Of a stretch of 64,000 nucleotides of DNA, positions 62,801 to 64,000 are shown in pieces. Each line of letters opens with the position of its first letter. Positions within the stretch are counted from its first letter, which is position 1. The stretch spans positions 20,313,753 through 20,377,752 of the forward strand of contig HG738138.1 in the NCBI GenBank assembly GCA_000499405.2. Reading direction: 5' to 3'. The position numbers were made by a program, and so were the translations under genes. The notes under the pieces were generated by a model, which did not search any database, was not told the origin of the DNA, and saw only the letters and a list, made by a program, of their open reading frames with translations. Origin of the DNA: Onchocerca volvulus (taxonomy: Eukaryota > Nematoda > Chromadorea > Rhabditida > Onchocercidae).

Positions 62801-64000
62801 CACATGAGCTAATTTCAGCTTTGGTTATTCTATTAATATTGGTAATCATGGAATGATTTATTTCATACGTATTTGAAGAATGCATGTGGTCATTTCAAAT
62901 GCCATTTTTTTTTTAGCGAACGCCTCATCATCTATTCCCGAAAAGCAGAACAGAATTTATCAACAGCTGAAGATGAATTCAAAATTCGTGAAAAGGAGGT
63001 ATCCCGAGCTCAGTTTGTTGTATCACAAATTGGCCGAGAAGTGGATCAACTTTCCGATCAGATCACAGCCTATAGGCGAAAAATAACAAAGGTTGTTTTC
63101 TTAAAGAAATGAGACATGCTTGTCTAAGATATGAGTTTCAACATCTCTGGGTTTTGATATTCATATTTTGAAAAAAACTGAAACGAAAAAAGTGAATTTT
63201 TTCTTTGGTTTTGAGATTTAGTACTTTTATATGAACTTAAATAAGCACATTATTGAACATTGTTTTTCCGTTCTTGTAAAATTTAGAGGTTGCTATCTAT
63301 GAAAATCTATTTATTTGTAAAATTTATAGGTTGCTACCCATGAAAATGAAGTGGAAACACGTTTGAATGAAATCAGAACACTTCTTAGAAAATCGCAGCA
63401 AGATTCAGGACGTATCGATGGTTGTATATTCTTATATGAACAGTGGGAGGAAGAAGTCAACTTGGGAAAATGTTGCCCGCTTTGTGAACAATCATACAGC
63501 ATTGAAGAGGATTCTGATGTTCTTAAAAAAAAGGTTCTGATAAAAGGCATATAAATTTTATTGAATTTAAAGATTTAATAAGAGATTGGATACATAAATG
63601 AATATTTGGTATTTTGTGGACTATGGGAAACTTATAGAATTGTTTTCATTTGCAAAAATCTTTTTAATGGTGGTGTAATAAATAATTTAAAATCAATTTT
63701 CAGATAAAGCAGAAAAAGAATGACTTCATTAAAGATGCCGAAAAATTGATTCGTAAAGTGAAGGATTATGAAACGATGCAAAATGAACTTATGGAAATTG
63801 TGCCTTATGTTGAAATGCTGAAGCAATCAAGTAGCGAAAAAGAAAGATTGCAGGAAAATTTGAAAAAAGCAGAAGTATATTGCTTGTATATATTTTCATT
63901 TTATAGTCATTTCCTAGCTAGCATCTTTTTTGATTTTTATAAGCTTTCTCACTTCTATTGAAATATCGTATTTAGGAAAAATTGCGTGATTTGGAAGCAG
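58957..64000 (+). CDS. rad-50: DNA double-strand-break repair protein RAD50 (5' part, runs off the right edge)
   Basis: SMC-like ATPase of the MRE11-RAD50 complex; it binds and tethers broken DNA ends. Exons: 58957-59166, 59465-59596, 59651-59752, 59880-59953, 60143-60248, 60336-60404, 60522-60672, 60739-60842, 61089-61238, 61339-61408, 61492-61565, 61685-61857, 62085-62208, 62361-62539, 62917-63091, 63330-63533, 63704-63874, 63976 to beyond 64000 (about 764 codons here). Walker A GPNGAGKTT is near residue 40, the Q-loop FCHQEESSW has Gln168, and a long charged coiled coil runs to the zinc hook CPLC at residues 680-683, almost exactly the human hook position. The second coil and the Walker B/signature half lie outside the window. 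Exon 14 is the least sure: the frame is open from 62299, but only an acceptor at 62360 matches the phase of exon 13. Confidence 0.94.
59785..59814. repeat. Poly-T run in rad-50 intron 3
   Basis: An uninterrupted run of 30 T in the intron ahead of exon 4. Confidence 0.9.
63274..63347. repeat. Duplicated splice-acceptor segment before rad-50 exon 16
   Basis: About 33 bases at 63274-63306 are repeated at 63315-63347, covering TTGTAAAATTTA.AGGTTGCTA and the first codons of the exon. The downstream copy is the one that continues in frame (VATHENEVE); the upstream copy has TTTAGAG in place of TTTATAG and soon diverges. Confidence 0.8.

Overview
The window is AT-rich nuclear DNA of a nematode, most like a filarial (spirurid) parasite. 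That placement is inference, from the base composition, the many short introns ending in a TTTTCAG-like acceptor, and gene structures that match nematode families. No bacterial, organelle or viral genes were recognised. Four conserved multi-exon genes account for most of the coding content; almost all other open frames are chance frames in AT-rich DNA.

Layout: (1) 2878-13266, plus strand: the Na+/K+-transporting ATPase alpha subunit (eat-6), 18 exons, 1012 residues, with a 4.2-kb first intron and a decayed duplicate of exon 5. (2) 15289-19173, minus strand: troponin I in seven exons, convergent with eat-6. (3) 19.2-30.6 kb: a gene-poor stretch with one small candidate gene for a UBZ4-like zinc finger (24373-24687). 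(4) 30601-55384, plus strand: a MAX-1/PLEKHH-type protein (coiled coil, two PH domains, MyTH4, FERM), 23 exons, 1088 residues, with an 11.8-kb first intron. Intron 3 holds an antisense exon-like fragment resembling a BPI/LBP lipid-binding protein. Intron 14 holds a dead, internally deleted Helitron of 2.8 kb whose ends can be placed to the base. (5) 58957 to the right edge, plus strand: the 5' two thirds of rad-50, with Walker A, Q-loop and the zinc hook; the C-terminal ATPase half lies beyond the window.

The genes do not form an operon or pathway. The ATPase (ion gradients, muscle and nerve excitability) and troponin I (contraction) are muscle-related neighbours; MAX-1 acts in axon guidance and RAD50 in DNA double-strand-break repair. 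From memory, the C. elegans orthologues of eat-6, max-1 and rad-50, and the troponin I gene tni-3, all lie on chromosome V, so the window looks like a preserved piece of that ancestral linkage group. No wholly new system was found. The best second-look items are the decayed exon 5 duplicate in eat-6, the sharply bounded Helitron, the UBZ4-like finger with a substituted zinc ligand, the antisense BPI-like exon, and the inverted-repeat element upstream of eat-6. Exon borders were placed by eye from splice sites, reading phase and remembered family sequence; no alignments were run.
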